A DNA stretch of 35,483 nt, from contig CALJMY010000072.1 in NCBI GenBank assembly GCA_937981905.1, positions 1-35,483 on the forward strand, written 5' to 3'. Source of the stretch: an uncultured Enterobacterales bacterium (lineage in GTDB: Bacteria; Pseudomonadota; Gammaproteobacteria; Enterobacterales; Psychrobiaceae). Shown piece by piece: positions 1-9,470 of this stretch (the stretch's first letter is position 1; the number at the start of each line of letters is the position of its first letter). The notes under the pieces are model-generated. The model did not search any database, was not told where the DNA came from, and was given only the letters and a program-made list of their open reading frames with translations. Both the position numbers and the translations under genes were made by a program.

Positions 1-1013
1 TCATCAACGATGATAACTTCACCGCCTTTTACAATGTAATCGACATCACGTTCAAATAATATATGAGCACGAAGCGCAGCATTCACATGATGTAATAAAC
101 TAATATTCGCAGCTGAGAATAATGAATCGAACTCCCCCATCAGTCCATGCTCTTGTAGCATTTCTTCAACGAATATTTGACCAGTTTCAGTTAAATGAAC
201 CTGTTTCGACTTTTCATCAACTGTATAGTGACCAACACCTGTATGTTCTTCAGTATCTTCTTCATCTTGCTTGTTAAGATTAGGAATCAACTCATTCACT
301 TTACGATATAGTTCTGAACTATCTTCTGCAGCACCAGATATAATTAATGGTGTACGGGCTTCATCAATTAAAATCGAGTCAACTTCATCAATGATGGCAA
401 AGTGTAATGGACGCTGTACACGTTCTTCTGGAGAGAAAGCCATGTTATCGCGTAGATAATCAAAACCGAATTCATTATTCGTTCCATAAGTGATATCACT
501 AGCGTAAGCCGCTTTTTTATCTTCGTGCCCCATACCTGAAACACAAATACCAACTGACATACCAAGGAATTCAAATAACGGACGATTCCAATTAGCATCA
601 CGTGCAGCAAGATAATCATTTACTGTAATAACATGAACACCTTCACCACTGATGGCATTAAGATAAGCAGGTAGTGTTGCCGTTAATGTTTTACCTTCGC
701 CCGTACGCATTTCAGCAATACGACCTGATTGTAATACCATACCGCCAATAAGCTGCGCATCAAAATGGCGCATATTAAATACACGTTTGCTTGCCTCACG
801 TACGACAGCAAATGCTTCTGGAAGAATATCGTCTAATGATTTACCGGCTTCTATTTGCTCTTTAAAATAAGCGGTCTTTTGTTTGAGTTCTTCATCTGAA
901 AGGGCTTCAATCTCTTTCTCTAACTCATTTACTAGGGCAACAACTTTACGCATTTTTTTAAGTGTACGTTCGTTTTTACTACCAAATACTGAAGTGAAAA
1001 TCTTTGTTAACAT
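1..1013 (-). CDS. secA: SecA preprotein translocase ATPase, N-terminal part (truncated by window edge)
   Basis: ATPase motor that drives unfolded preproteins through SecYEG at the inner membrane. The reverse strand from the ATG at 1013 reads [18 protein letters not shown] and stays open to the window edge, giving about 337 of the usual ~900 residues. The C-terminus lies outside the window. The Walker A motif MRTGEGKT is at residues 102-109 and the DEVD Walker B at 209-212, followed by [16 protein letters not shown]; both sit at the positions known from E. coli SecA. No clear Shine-Dalgarno precedes the ATG. A hairpin terminator separates it from the upstream M23 gene, so it probably has its own promoter. 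No SecM-like arrest peptide gene is visible upstream. Confidence 0.98.
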   Translation of the reverse strand, partial: MLTKIFTSVFGSKNERTLKKMRKVVALVNELEKEIEALSDEELKQKTAYFKEQIEAGKSLDDILPEAFAVVREASKRVFNMRHFDAQLIGGMVLQSGRIAEMRTGEGKTLTATLPAYLNAISGEGVHVITVNDYLAARDANWNRPLFEFLGMSVGICVSGMGHEDKKAAYASDITYGTNNEFGFDYLRDNMAFSPEERVQRPLHFAIIDEVDSILIDEARTPLIISGAAEDSSELYRKVNELIPNLNKQDEEDTEEHTGVGHYTVDEKSKQVHLTETGQIFVEEMLQEHGLMGEFDSLFSAANISLLHHVNAALRAHILFERDVDYIVKGGEVIIVD

Positions 1014-1086
1014 CTAATTGGCCATTTATTTTTATTGGATTTTTGAAAGTTATAAGAACTAAATTTGCCGCTTATTATTATAGATT

Positions 1087-1108
1087 TTAGGCAGATAAGA
1101 TAGCCTAA
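1087..1108. other. Inverted repeat in the secA leader region
   Basis: TTAGGC and GCCTAA form 6-bp arms around a 10-nt centre, about 75-95 bp upstream of the secA ATG. It may be an mRNA hairpin or an operator. The rest of 1014-1208 is AT-rich; I see a TTGACC (complement of 1139-1144) without a convincing -10 partner, so no promoter is called. Confidence 0.3.
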
Positions 1109-1208
1109 TTACAATAAATAATTGTTGCTGAATAAGTCGGTCAATTTCATTGTGTTTATATATAGATGGGGACTATTTAAAAAAGATCAATAGTGAATGA
1201 GTAATTAC

Positions 1209-1239
1209 AAAAAAGCCGCTAATAAGAAGCGGCTTTTTT
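1209..1239 (-). terminator. Intrinsic terminator after the M23 peptidase gene
   Basis: Perfect 12-bp stem (AAAAAAGCCGCT at 1209-1220 with AGCGGCTTTTTT at 1228-1239) around a 7-nt loop, with T runs on both strands. It starts 14 bp beyond the stop of the M23 gene and lies 195 bp before the secA start. The structure is symmetrical and could work in both directions. It puts secA and the peptidase gene in separate transcription units. Confidence 0.9.
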
Positions 1240-1252
1240 ATTGTAATTTAGA

Positions 1253-2158
1253 TTAGCGATAAACGTATTTACGTGGGTTAACTTGCTTGTCTTTATTTAG
1301 CACTTCATAGTGAACATGAGCACCGGTTGAACGCCCAGTATTGCCCATTAAAGCAATTATTTCACCTTTGGCGACAACATCCCCAGTATTTACTTTTAAT
1401 TCTTTTGCATGACCATATCGTGTTTTTAATCCAGCCCCATGGTCAATTTCTATCAATAAACCATATCCAGAGCGTTTTCCAGCCCAAGTCACAACACCAG
1501 CGCCTGTTGCCAGAACATCATCTCCATCGGTTCCTGCAAAATCAACACCTTTATGCATCGTCAACTTTCCATTAAAAGGATCGTTTCTCATGCCATACAA
1601 TGATGATAACCAACCTCGTTTAATAGGGCGTCCAGCAATCAAGCTATCATCATGAATTTCATGATTTAACATTACTGTTTCTAATAATGTTAGCTGTTCT
1701 TGTTGATTGTCTAAATGGGATAGCAACATATCCATTTGTGATAACAAACCAACTAACTCTCCCGATTGACTAATACCAGAATATTGTTCAGGACCACCAA
1801 CAGCTGGCATCTGATTAAAATCAAATTCAGAGTAATCACTAGTTTTTGCTAAACGCTCACCCAAAGCATCTATGCGATTCATTCTCGCTGTTAAAATACC
1901 TACGCGCTGAGCAAGTACGCTAAGTTGGGCTGTTGTTTGCAGTTTTAACGTATCAACTTGCGTCTGTTGTTTTTTAATGTGTTTACTTTTTTCAGATAAT
2001 TTAACAGACAGTTCTTTAGGAGAAACATAATGGTGATAAGTAAAATAACTAGCAGCACCAAGTAATGATAGTTGAATAAGTACTACTGAAAATATTGTCG
2101 CAGGAGTTACTTTAAACATTTTAATTTGGTTTGATGTCTTATTACTTGCTACACTCAT
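1253..2158 (-). CDS. Membrane-anchored M23 family (LytM-type) metallopeptidase
   Basis: Predicted zinc peptidoglycan endopeptidase or divisome regulator of 301 residues. One membrane segment lies at about residues 22-42, followed by a coiled-coil-like region at about 48-105 and a C-terminal M23 domain at about 180-295. The zinc and active-site residues are intact: H202 and D206 in MHKGVDF, H250 in YGH, and H281/H283 in HVH. An intact set suggests a working hydrolase rather than an EnvC/NlpD-like degenerate activator; this is inference from the motif. The domain should face the periplasm. It lies between dciA and secA, where related marine gammaproteobacteria carry a similar peptidase. Its ATG is 26 bp from that of divergent dciA, so any promoter must overlap dciA. 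Confidence 0.9.
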   Translation of the reverse strand: MSVASNKTSNQIKMFKVTPATIFSVVLIQLSLLGAASYFTYHHYVSPKELSVKLSEKSKHIKKQQTQVDTLKLQTTAQLSVLAQRVGILTARMNRIDALGERLAKTSDYSEFDFNQMPAVGGPEQYSGISQSGELVGLLSQMDMLLSHLDNQQEQLTLLETVMLNHEIHDDSLIAGRPIKRGWLSSLYGMRNDPFNGKLTMHKGVDFAGTDGDDVLATGAGVVTWAGKRSGYGLLIEIDHGAGLKTRYGHAKELKVNTGDVVAKGEIIALMGNTGRSTGAHVHYEVLNKDKQVNPRKYVYR

Positions 2159-2184
2159 ATTTCGTCTCTATTGATTAAGCGCTC

Positions 2185-2637
2185 ATGAAACCACGCCGAA
2201 CTCCCGACTCTCTTCATAAAATAATGACAAGTAATTCAGGTAAGCTGGCTAAAATACAACAAAAGGCAGGTCAATTACAAGTTATTAACCAATTCCTAAC
2301 AAGTGAGTTAATTCCGGGAAGTGATGAATATTGTCGTGTTGCAAATCTTAGGCAAGGTGTTTTAATTATTGAAGTTGCATCAGGGGTATGGAAAACACGG
2401 CTATTACAATTATCTAATTCTATATTGGAGCACATGCGTGAACATGTATCGCCTTCTTTATATAGTATTGAATTAAATGTTAACCCAGCGTTATTTAATG
2501 AAAGAGCAGAGGCACCAAAGCCTAATCCAAGAAAGATATCACATGATACTGCTCAACATTTAATGTCTGTTGCAGAAATAGCACCACCAGAGTTGGCGGC
2601 TACGCTACATCGTTTAGCTAAATTAGCTAAACGATAA
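2185..2637 (+). CDS. dciA: DciA (DUF721) replicative helicase loader/interactor
   Basis: Protein of 150 residues of the DUF721/DciA family, the ancestral DnaB helicase loader in bacteria that lack phage-derived DnaC. The sequence shows the family's compact KH-like alpha/beta pattern at about residues 20-105 (ELIPGSDEYCRVANLRQGVLII, then VWKTRLLQLSNSIL) followed by a polar tail. There is no Walker motif, as expected for the family. It is the only plus-strand gene in the first 26 kb. It diverges from the M23 gene and converges on lpxC, with 17 bp between stops containing part of a weak AT-rich inverted repeat (2642-2658). An internal ATG at 2224 is possible, but the longer form keeps a basic N-terminus. 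Confidence 0.85.
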   Translation: MKPRRTPDSLHKIMTSNSGKLAKIQQKAGQLQVINQFLTSELIPGSDEYCRVANLRQGVLIIEVASGVWKTRLLQLSNSILEHMREHVSPSLYSIELNVNPALFNERAEAPKPNPRKISHDTAQHLMSVAEIAPPELAATLHRLAKLAKR

Positions 2638-2654
2638 AATACTAATAACGATTA

Positions 2655-3572
2655 TTAGATAAGTGCTAAGTTAGTTTCACCATAACAAATTGGTGATTCT
2701 TGTTCTTCTTCAAAGGTAACCATTTCAAAACAATCTTGTTGTGCAAGCATTTCTCTTACCAACATATTGTTAATTGCATGTCCTGCTTTAAAGGCTCTAA
2801 ATTCACCAATAATACTGTGACCGGCTAAATACAAATCGCCAATAGCATCTAAAACTTTATGTTTTACAAATTCATCATCAACACGTAAGCCATCAGGATT
2901 TAATATGCGATATTCATCTAATACAACAGCGTTTTCCATGCTGCCACCTAATGCAAGATTGTTTGCACGTAGTAATTCAATATCACTCATAAAACCAAAG
3001 GTTCGTGCACGTGATATTTCACGTACAAATGATGCTTTAGTAAAATCCATTACAAGAGATTGCTTTGTATTACTAATTTCAGGATGATCAAAATCGATAG
3101 CGTAATCAACTTTAAATCCGTCATAAGGTACGAACTCAGCCCATTTATCACCATCTTCAATACGAATAGCTTTCTTTATCCGTATAAATTTTTTCGGTGC
3201 ACTTTGTTCTTCAATACCAGCAGATTGCAATAAGAAAACAAATGGACTCGCGCTACCATCCATAATTGGAATTTCAGGTGCGTCAACTTCGATAATTGCA
3301 TTATCAATACCAAATGCTGCAAGTGCAGATGAAATATGTTCTACCGTTGATATCTTATGTCCAGCATCATCAACCAAACAGGTACAAAGTGTTGTTTCGC
3401 GCACCAACATGCCATCACCAGGTATATCTACCATTGGTGACAAGTCAGTACGACGGTAAATTATACCGGTATTTATTGGTGCAGGCTTAAGTACTAAAGT
3501 AACTTTATTACCAGAATGCAGCCCAACGCCAACAGCATCGATTTCTTTACACAATGTTCTTTGCTTAATCAT
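2655..3572 (-). CDS. lpxC: LpxC, UDP-3-O-acyl-N-acetylglucosamine deacetylase
   Basis: Zinc hydrolase for the committed step of lipid A synthesis, removing acetate from UDP-3-O-acyl-GlcNAc in the cytoplasm. Length is 305 residues, typical for the family. The zinc ligands H79, H238 and D242 and the catalytic residues E78 and H265 fall at the same positions as in E. coli LpxC (motifs STVEHISS and [15 protein letters not shown]). It is the last gene of the dcw block, 142 bp after ftsZ, a gap large enough for its own promoter. In E. coli LpxC is degraded by FtsH through a C-terminal tail; here the end is NLALI, hydrophobic as would suit such recognition (inference). Confidence 0.98.
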   Translation of the reverse strand: MIKQRTLCKEIDAVGVGLHSGNKVTLVLKPAPINTGIIYRRTDLSPMVDIPGDGMLVRETTLCTCLVDDAGHKISTVEHISSALAAFGIDNAIIEVDAPEIPIMDGSASPFVFLLQSAGIEEQSAPKKFIRIKKAIRIEDGDKWAEFVPYDGFKVDYAIDFDHPEISNTKQSLVMDFTKASFVREISRARTFGFMSDIELLRANNLALGGSMENAVVLDEYRILNPDGLRVDDEFVKHKVLDAIGDLYLAGHSIIGEFRAFKAGHAINNMLVREMLAQQDCFEMVTFEEEQESPICYGETNLALI

Positions 3573-3630
3573 AAATTAGCAACCCCTATTTGATCTCAAT
3601 ATATATAACGGGCGGTATACTAGCATAAAA

Positions 3631-3654
3631 TTGGTTATTCAAACAAATAACCAA
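3631..3654. other. 9-bp perfect inverted repeat between ftsZ and lpxC
   Basis: TTGGTTATT and AATAACCAA flank a 6-nt centre (CAAACA), about 60 bp past the ftsZ stop. On the minus strand the hairpin is followed by TTTTATG, so it could be a weak ftsZ terminator or attenuator. Alternatively it is an operator in the lpxC promoter region. The stem has only four GC pairs counting both arms' GG/CC, so a strong terminator is unlikely. Confidence 0.4.
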
Positions 3655-3714
3655 GTAATACAGATGTATCCGCTAACAATTTTCTACTATTGCGATCTTT
3701 ACCTTAACAACAGA

Positions 3715-4851
3715 TTAATCTGCTTGTTTTCGTAAAAACGCCGGAATATCTAAATATTCCAATCCACCATTAGTGGTTGTTTGTGGTTGGCTATTAACTG
3801 CTGCAGCCATACTCTCTTCTTCGATACATGTTTCAACTGTTTGTGGTTTTGCAATCACTTCTTCAGGTTTGATCAATTTAATATCTGGTTGAACTTCAGC
3901 GCCAATACCTGTTGCAACAACAGTTACACGAAGTTCATCTGTCATATCAGGATCAATAACAGCACCAACAACAACCGTTGCATTTTCAGATGCAAATCCT
4001 TTAACAGCATTACCTACTGTTTCAAATTCATCAATACTAATATCCATACCAGCTGTAATATTTACTAATATTCCGCGAGCGCCAGCTAGATCAATGTCTT
4101 CTAATAATGGACTAGAAATTGCTAATTCAGCCGCTTCATCTGCACGCTCATCACCACGAGCAACACCAGTACCCATCATTGCAGTACCCATTTCAGCCAT
4201 TACAGTTCTAACATCGGCGAAATCCACATTAATTAAACCAGAACGTGTAATTAACTCAGCAATACCTTGAACAGCACCTAATAATACATTATTTGCTTCT
4301 TCGAATGCCTGTAATAGACCCGTGCCTTTGCCAAGAACTTTCAATAATTTATCATTTGGAATTGTAATTAACGAATCTACGCTTTCACTTAGCATTGCAA
4401 TGCCTTGTTCTGCATAGTTTAAACGTTTTTTACCTTCAAAATTAAATGGCTTAGTAACAACAGCAACGGTCAAAATACCCATTTCTTTAGCAACTTCTGC
4501 AACGATAGGAGCAGCACCAGTTCCTGTTCCACCGCCCATACCTGCAGCAATAAAGACCATATCAGCACCTTCAAGTGCTGCCATAATAGATTCTTTATCT
4601 TCAATAGCGGCTTCACGGCCAACTTGAGGATTAGCACCAGCGCCTAATCCTTTAGTTGTTCCTTTACCAATTTGAATTGTGCTTTCAGCAGATGAGTTAC
4701 GTAATGCCTGTGCATCAGTATTCGCTACTATAAATTCAACACCTTCAATTGTTTTTTTAACCATGTGCTCAATAGCATTACCGCCACCGCCGCCAACACC
4801 GATTACTTTTATTACCGCTTCTTCTGCGTGATCTGACATTAACTCAAACAT
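3715..4851 (-). CDS. ftsZ: FtsZ, tubulin-like division GTPase
   Basis: GTP-dependent polymer that forms the Z ring at midcell. Length is 378 residues. The N-terminal [14 protein letters not shown] is nucleotide-binding, the tubulin signature GGGTGTG is at 106-112, and the T7 synergy loop contains [11 protein letters not shown]. The variable linker at about 318-363 is rich in Q, T and N. The protein ends in the conserved peptide [11 protein letters not shown] that binds FtsA, ZipA and similar partners. The ATG at 4851 has an upstream GGAG and matches the family N-terminus. It lies 48 bp after ftsA, with which it anchors the ring to the membrane. Confidence 0.99.
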   Translation of the reverse strand: MFELMSDHAEEAVIKVIGVGGGGGNAIEHMVKKTIEGVEFIVANTDAQALRNSSAESTIQIGKGTTKGLGAGANPQVGREAAIEDKESIMAALEGADMVFIAAGMGGGTGTGAAPIVAEVAKEMGILTVAVVTKPFNFEGKKRLNYAEQGIAMLSESVDSLITIPNDKLLKVLGKGTGLLQAFEEANNVLLGAVQGIAELITRSGLINVDFADVRTVMAEMGTAMMGTGVARGDERADEAAELAISSPLLEDIDLAGARGILVNITAGMDISIDEFETVGNAVKGFASENATVVVGAVIDPDMTDELRVTVVATGIGAEVQPDIKLIKPEEVIAKPQTVETCIEEESMAAAVNSQPQTTTNGGLEYLDIPAFLRKQAD

Positions 4852-4899
4852 AATTTATCTCCGTTGTACTTCTCAAAACAAACTTAATTATTAACACAA

Positions 4900-6132
4900 T
4901 TAAAATTCGCCTTTTATCCAATTTTTAATGCGGCTGATAACACTTAAACCGCTATGTTGTGTTTCTTCGTTACGAGCATTTTCTCGTAATATGCTACCAA
5001 ATTTCAACAATCCAACCCCAGCGGCATAACTAGGATCTTGTATATAATCATTTAACCCTTTTACAGGGATAGGTTTAGCAAGTCTAACAGGCATACCAAA
5101 GCATGCTTCTGCAAATTCAACTGCACCTTCTATTTTTGCTGTCCCACCAGTAATAACAATACCTGCTGCAATTTGCTCAGCGAACCCAGCTTTTTTTAAT
5201 TCTATCGTTATTAACTCATATAATTCTTGATATCGAGGTTCAACAACCTCAGCTAGTGTATGTCTAGACATGGTTCTTGTTGGACGGCCACCTACCGATG
5301 GAACTTCGATATTATCTTCTTGACTCACCATTTGACTTAATGCACATGCATGATTAATTTTAATATCTTCAGCATGAGATAATGGTGTTCTAAATATTTT
5401 TGCAATATCAGAGGTTACTTGAGAGCCAGCTACTGGTATCACTGCACTATGTCTTAACGAACCATTGGTAAATACGGCAATATCCATTGTACCACCACCC
5501 ATGTCCACTAGACATACACCTAAATCTTTTTCATCATCAGTTAATACTGAATAACTTGAGGCAATTGCCGAAAAAACTAATTGGTCAACGGTTAACCCGC
5601 AACGCTGCACACATTTTTCAATGTTTTTAGCCATGTCGCTTGCACAGGTTACCATATGTACTTGGGCTTCCATTCGCATACCTGACATGCCAATAGGTGA
5701 TTTAATTCCTTCTTGAACATCAATCGAATATTCTGTTGGCATCACATGTAGAATACGTCTGTCGTCGGAAATTTTAACTGAGCGAGCGGTATGAATAACA
5801 CTATCTACATCATATTGCGTTACTTCTTCGTCGTTAATCGACACCATGCCTTTTTCATTCTGGCAAGCAATATGTTTTCCTGAAATGCTTAAATTAACTG
5901 ATGTAACTTGGCAATCTGCCATTAATTCAGCTTCATCTAATGCGCGCTGCACAGTTTTAACCACAGAATCAAGGTCATTAACACCGGCTTTTTCCATGCC
6001 TTTTGATTTTTGAGTGCCAATTCCGACAATACTTAGATCGCCATCTGCTAATATCTCTCCGATAATAACAGTCACTTTTGACGTTCCAATATCTAATCCA
6101 ACGATTAGATCTCTTTCATTAGCCTTGCTCAT
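4900..6132 (-). CDS. ftsA: FtsA, actin-like membrane tether of the Z ring
   Basis: Actin/Hsp70-fold ATPase that binds the FtsZ C-terminal peptide and attaches it to the inner membrane. Length is 410 residues. The phosphate-1 motif GLDIGTSKV lies near residues 12-20 and a second phosphate motif, VDMGGGTMDIAVF, near 210-220. The C-terminus VISRIKNWIKGEF is the expected amphipathic membrane-targeting helix. Its ATG lies inside the end of ftsQ (14-bp overlap), which implies translational coupling. ftsZ follows after 48 bp. Confidence 0.98.
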   Translation of the reverse strand: MSKANERDLIVGLDIGTSKVTVIIGEILADGDLSIVGIGTQKSKGMEKAGVNDLDSVVKTVQRALDEAELMADCQVTSVNLSISGKHIACQNEKGMVSINDEEVTQYDVDSVIHTARSVKISDDRRILHVMPTEYSIDVQEGIKSPIGMSGMRMEAQVHMVTCASDMAKNIEKCVQRCGLTVDQLVFSAIASSYSVLTDDEKDLGVCLVDMGGGTMDIAVFTNGSLRHSAVIPVAGSQVTSDIAKIFRTPLSHAEDIKINHACALSQMVSQEDNIEVPSVGGRPTRTMSRHTLAEVVEPRYQELYELITIELKKAGFAEQIAAGIVITGGTAKIEGAVEFAEACFGMPVRLAKPIPVKGLNDYIQDPSYAAGVGLLKFGSILRENARNEETQHSGLSVISRIKNWIKGEF

Positions 6133-6904
6133 TCTGTGCTTTAACTCCTGACTGTTTTTTCCAATTCACGGCGAACCCGGCATCATATCTCAAATCAACA
6201 TAATTAATGTCACTTACTTGCGGCATAATATGTTTATAAACTTTTAAAAAACGCTCAATTCTCATGTTTCTGATCACGTCATTCCCTCTACCCAAGACTA
6301 ATTTACTACCATTGCCTAGGGTAACATTCCACGACTGACGTTGAGTTAACATAATCTCACTCAATATTAACCCTTCACTATCTAATAATGGCCATAGTGC
6401 TTGGTAGCCTGTTAATACTATTTTTGATACATCATCAGGTCCAAAAAAGTGAGGAAGCCACCTTGTTAGCCGTTCTTGCTGAGCTTTAAATATTTCACCA
6501 TTATCATTGAGCAGATATTCATCATTCCAATAAGCGATAGGTACTTGGTCTGTTACATGGATAATTAAACCATTTGGCCATTGCCGTCTCACGGCAACGC
6601 GTTTTATCCAAGCAATACCTTCTAGTCGCTTTTGTACTTCATTAACATCTAATGAGAAAAAACTTTCACTTTTGCTCAACTCTTGCAGTACATTATGAAT
6701 ATCTAAGTCGTTACTATACGGCCTTGACCCTATAATTTGTAGTGTTGATACAGGCATATCTTGTGCATTCATCAACTTTAAGGTCATTTTATGCCCTAAA
6801 TAACCAATAAAAAGAAGAATCAATATAAAAAAAACAATACCAGCCCAATAACCGTGGTCAGCATTTTTTATTTTTGATATAAATATCTCTTTTTTATTAC
6901 TCAA
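6119..6904 (-). CDS. ftsQ: FtsQ, bitopic divisome protein
   Basis: Inner-membrane protein that recruits FtsB/FtsL to the divisome. Length is 261 residues: a short cytoplasmic tail, one membrane helix at about residues 20-39, then a POTRA domain beginning near STLQIIGSRP and an FtsQ/DivIB beta domain. The best start is a TTG at 6904, preceded by AAAGAG at suitable spacing. An in-frame TAA lies just upstream and no ATG fits. It follows ddl by 14 bp and overlaps ftsA by 14 bp. The TTG may keep translation low, which suits a scarce divisome protein (inference). Confidence 0.95.
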   Translation of the reverse strand: MSNKKEIFISKIKNADHGYWAGIVFFILILLFIGYLGHKMTLKLMNAQDMPVSTLQIIGSRPYSNDLDIHNVLQELSKSESFFSLDVNEVQKRLEGIAWIKRVAVRRQWPNGLIIHVTDQVPIAYWNDEYLLNDNGEIFKAQQERLTRWLPHFFGPDDVSKIVLTGYQALWPLLDSEGLILSEIMLTQRQSWNVTLGNGSKLVLGRGNDVIRNMRIERFLKVYKHIMPQVSDINYVDLRYDAGFAVNWKKQSGVKAQNEQG

Positions 6905-6918
6905 AATGTACTCTTTAA

Positions 6919-7842
6919 TTAAGCATTAACAGTTAAAGTTTGCGCTAATATATTAGTGACTAGCGCATTAAAATCTAATCCTGCTTGTTTCGCTGCTTTT
7001 GGCACTAAACTAGACTCTGTCATACCTGGCACTGTGTTTACTTCTAATAAATACCATTGATTATTTTTATCACGCATGAAATCTACTCTGCCCCAACCTT
7101 TTGCATTAACCGCTTTAAATGCTTTTACCGCAATAGCATTTAATTCAATTTCATCTTCAACAGATAAACCACAAGGACAATGATACTCTGTAGAGTTTGA
7201 TTGATACTTTGCTTGATAATCATAAAAGTCATTAGGTGTTGTCATATGAATAGCTGGCAGTGCTTTATCGCCTAGAATAGCAACAGTGTATTCACCGCCA
7301 TCAATCCATTGTTCTAACAGAATATCTTGATCAAAGTCTTGTGCTGTTTTGATAGCTTGTTGTAAGTCTTTTACATTATCAACTTTAGCCATCCCAATAC
7401 TTGAGCCTTCATTGGCCGGCTTCACCATAATCATACCGCCTAAATCATCAAGTAAAGATTGGTAATCAATATTGATTAATTCATCTATAACTTTAAATTT
7501 TGCTGTAGGTAAGCCTAATGATAACCACACTTGTTTTGTCTTAATTTTATCCATTGCTAGTGCAGCACCTAATACGCCAGAACCAGTATAAGGTAAGCCG
7601 AGAAAGTCTAAAGCGCCTTGTAATGTGCCATCTTCACCGCCGCGACCATGTAATACATTAAAAACACGATCAAATTTTTGATCGATCAAATCGCTTAATG
7701 GTAATTCTTTGGGGTCAAATGCATGGGCATCAACCCCATTAGCTAATAAACCTGCTAATACAGCTTGGCCTGACATTAATGACACTTCACGTTCAGCACT
7801 ATTCCCACCAAACATAACAGCTACTTTTCCAAACTCAGTCAT
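6919..7842 (-). CDS. ddl: D-alanine--D-alanine ligase (DdlB type)
   Basis: ATP-grasp enzyme that joins two D-alanines for the peptidoglycan stem. Length is 307 residues. Visible motifs are [10 protein letters not shown] (12-21), HGRGGEDG (65-72), [11 protein letters not shown] (141-151), Y209 in the omega loop and EVNTVPGMT (267-275, metal and product binding). A tyrosine in the omega loop agrees with D-Ala specificity rather than D-lactate. Its ATG overlaps the murC stop as TAATG, so the two are probably translationally coupled. Confidence 0.97.
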   Translation of the reverse strand: MTEFGKVAVMFGGNSAEREVSLMSGQAVLAGLLANGVDAHAFDPKELPLSDLIDQKFDRVFNVLHGRGGEDGTLQGALDFLGLPYTGSGVLGAALAMDKIKTKQVWLSLGLPTAKFKVIDELINIDYQSLLDDLGGMIMVKPANEGSSIGMAKVDNVKDLQQAIKTAQDFDQDILLEQWIDGGEYTVAILGDKALPAIHMTTPNDFYDYQAKYQSNSTEYHCPCGLSVEDEIELNAIAVKAFKAVNAKGWGRVDFMRDKNNQWYLLEVNTVPGMTESSLVPKAAKQAGLDFNALVTNILAQTLTVNA

Positions 7843-9311
7843 TACTCTGTCCCTTTTTCTTTCATTTTATCTGTATTAAGTTTCATATCACTTAATTGTG
7901 TTGCTAGTACGCCCACATTACCTGCGCCTTGAGTCATGACTAAGTCATTATCTTTCATCACTTGTACTAAACGTTGTGGTAATTGTTCGATAGTTGAAAC
8001 GTAAATAGGTTCCAATGTACTCTGAGCGCGAATACTTCGACACAACGCACGGCTATCCGCACCAACAATAGGTGTTTCACCGGCGCTATATACTTCTAAT
8101 AAAATAAGTTCATCAACTTGAGATAACACTTCAACAAAGTCTTCGTACAAATCACGCGTACGGGTATAACGATGCGGTTGATAGATCATGACTAAACGTT
8201 TATCAGGCCAACCTTGTCTCGCCGCTTTAATTGTTGCTGCAACTTCACTAGGATGATGTCCATAATCATCCACTAGCATGATTTCACCTTGCTCGGTATC
8301 AAAGGTACCAAGTTGTTCAAAACGTCGCCCAATTCCTTGGAATTCACTTAATGCAGAGACAATATATTCATCACTAATGTCACTGTCCATCGCAACAGCA
8401 ATCGCCGCCATTGCATTTAAAACATTATGTTTGCCAGGTAAATTTAACGACAACTCTAAAGGTGCTTTATCAATACGATGTAGTGTAAAGGAACTAGTAT
8501 TAGCTGTTTGTGAGAAATCTGATGCGCGTAAATCAGCATCATCACTAAACCCATAGGTTGTAATGTGACGAGAAATTCGTGGTAAGAGTTGACGATTAAC
8601 TGGATCATCAATGCAAATAACTGCAAGACCATAAAAAGGTAAATTATGCATAAATTCAATAAAAGTATCTTCTAATTTACTGAAATCACCTTGATACGTA
8701 TCCATGTGATCAGCTTCAACATTAGTAACAATAGTTACCATTGGTTGAAGGTGTAAAAACGATGCATCACTTTCATCGGCTTCGGCTATTAAATATTCAC
8801 TGCAACCTAATTTAGCATTCGTACCAGAGCTATTTAATAAACCACCAATCACATACGTAGGATCGAGTTCTGCTTTTGCAAAAATACTAGCTGTTAAACT
8901 TGTCGTTGTCGTTTTACCATGCGTCCCAGCAACAGCAATACCATGTCTAAACCGCATTAACTCAGCTAACATTTGTGCACGTTGAACGATTGGAATTCGT
9001 AACGCTTTCGCTGCAATAATTTCTGGATTAGACTCATCAATTGCAGTTGATACCACTACAACGCATGCACCTTCAACTTGCTCGCCTCTATGGCCTAAAT
9101 AAACTGTTGCGCCTAAATTTGTTAGACGATTAGTCACTTTGTTTGTTGCTTGGTCTGACCCGGTAACATTATAACCTTCGTTTGCTAATACCTCTGCAAT
9201 ACCGCCCATGCCAGCACCGCCAATGCCAATAAAATGAATACGATTAACGCGGCGCATTTGCGGAACGCGTTGACGTAGTTGGGTAATTTTATCACTGCAA
9301 ATTTTTGTCAT
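7842..9311 (-). CDS. murC: MurC, UDP-N-acetylmuramate--L-alanine ligase
   Basis: Cytoplasmic ATP-dependent ligase adding L-Ala to UDP-MurNAc, the first stem-peptide step. Length is 489 residues. [12 protein letters not shown] (29-40) is the UDP-binding N-terminal motif, and the Mur ligase ATP loop GTHGKTTTT is at 129-137. DDYGHHPSE and YQPHRYTRT lie in the C-terminal part. An SD-like GGAAGTGAAG precedes the ATG. Unlike its neighbours it is separated from the gene before it (murG) by 159 bp of repetitive AT-rich DNA. Confidence 0.98.
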   Translation of the reverse strand: MTKICSDKITQLRQRVPQMRRVNRIHFIGIGGAGMGGIAEVLANEGYNVTGSDQATNKVTNRLTNLGATVYLGHRGEQVEGACVVVVSTAIDESNPEIIAAKALRIPIVQRAQMLAELMRFRHGIAVAGTHGKTTTTSLTASIFAKAELDPTYVIGGLLNSSGTNAKLGCSEYLIAEADESDASFLHLQPMVTIVTNVEADHMDTYQGDFSKLEDTFIEFMHNLPFYGLAVICIDDPVNRQLLPRISRHITTYGFSDDADLRASDFSQTANTSSFTLHRIDKAPLELSLNLPGKHNVLNAMAAIAVAMDSDISDEYIVSALSEFQGIGRRFEQLGTFDTEQGEIMLVDDYGHHPSEVAATIKAARQGWPDKRLVMIYQPHRYTRTRDLYEDFVEVLSQVDELILLEVYSAGETPIVGADSRALCRSIRAQSTLEPIYVSTIEQLPQRLVQVMKDNDLVMTQGAGNVGVLATQLSDMKLNTDKMKEKGTE

Positions 9312-9374
9312 GTTATTACTTCACTTCCGATTCTATTACTGCACAGTTTTTTTAATTTTTATCGCTGCGCTGCT

Positions 9375-9445
9375 GTACTATATAATTTGTACTATATTAC
9401 TTTGACTACATAGCTTTAACTAAATAGTTTTACTGTATGATTTTT
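9375..9445. repeat. Degenerate 14-15 bp tandem repeat between murG and murC, five units
   Basis: The 9312-9470 gap contains five head-to-tail units: GTACTATATAATTT, GTACTATATTACTTT, GACTACATAGCTTT, AACTAAATAGTTTT and ACTGTATGATTTTT. The first two are nearly identical and later ones drift, so the array looks old. A minus-strand promoter-like pair falls within it (TTAAAG, complement of 9414-9419; TATAGT, complement of 9391-9396; 17-bp spacer). The array may therefore hold an internal promoter for murC-ddl-ftsQAZ. The promoter reading is weak; the repeat is seen directly. Confidence 0.6.
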
Positions 9446-9470
9446 AACGCCAATCTATTATAACTACATT

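Noticed and set aside
1109-1150. 13-codon minus-strand reading frame (MKLTDLFSNNYLL) upstream of secA as a possible leader peptide
   Set aside because: No ribosome-binding site precedes it and it is short enough to arise by chance. It is too weak to call without conservation.
3781-4068. Plus-strand open frame opposite ftsZ, and other long frames opposite mur, fts, tig and nqr genes
   Set aside because: They lie fully antisense to well-conserved genes, have compositions dictated by those genes, and show no recognisable domain.
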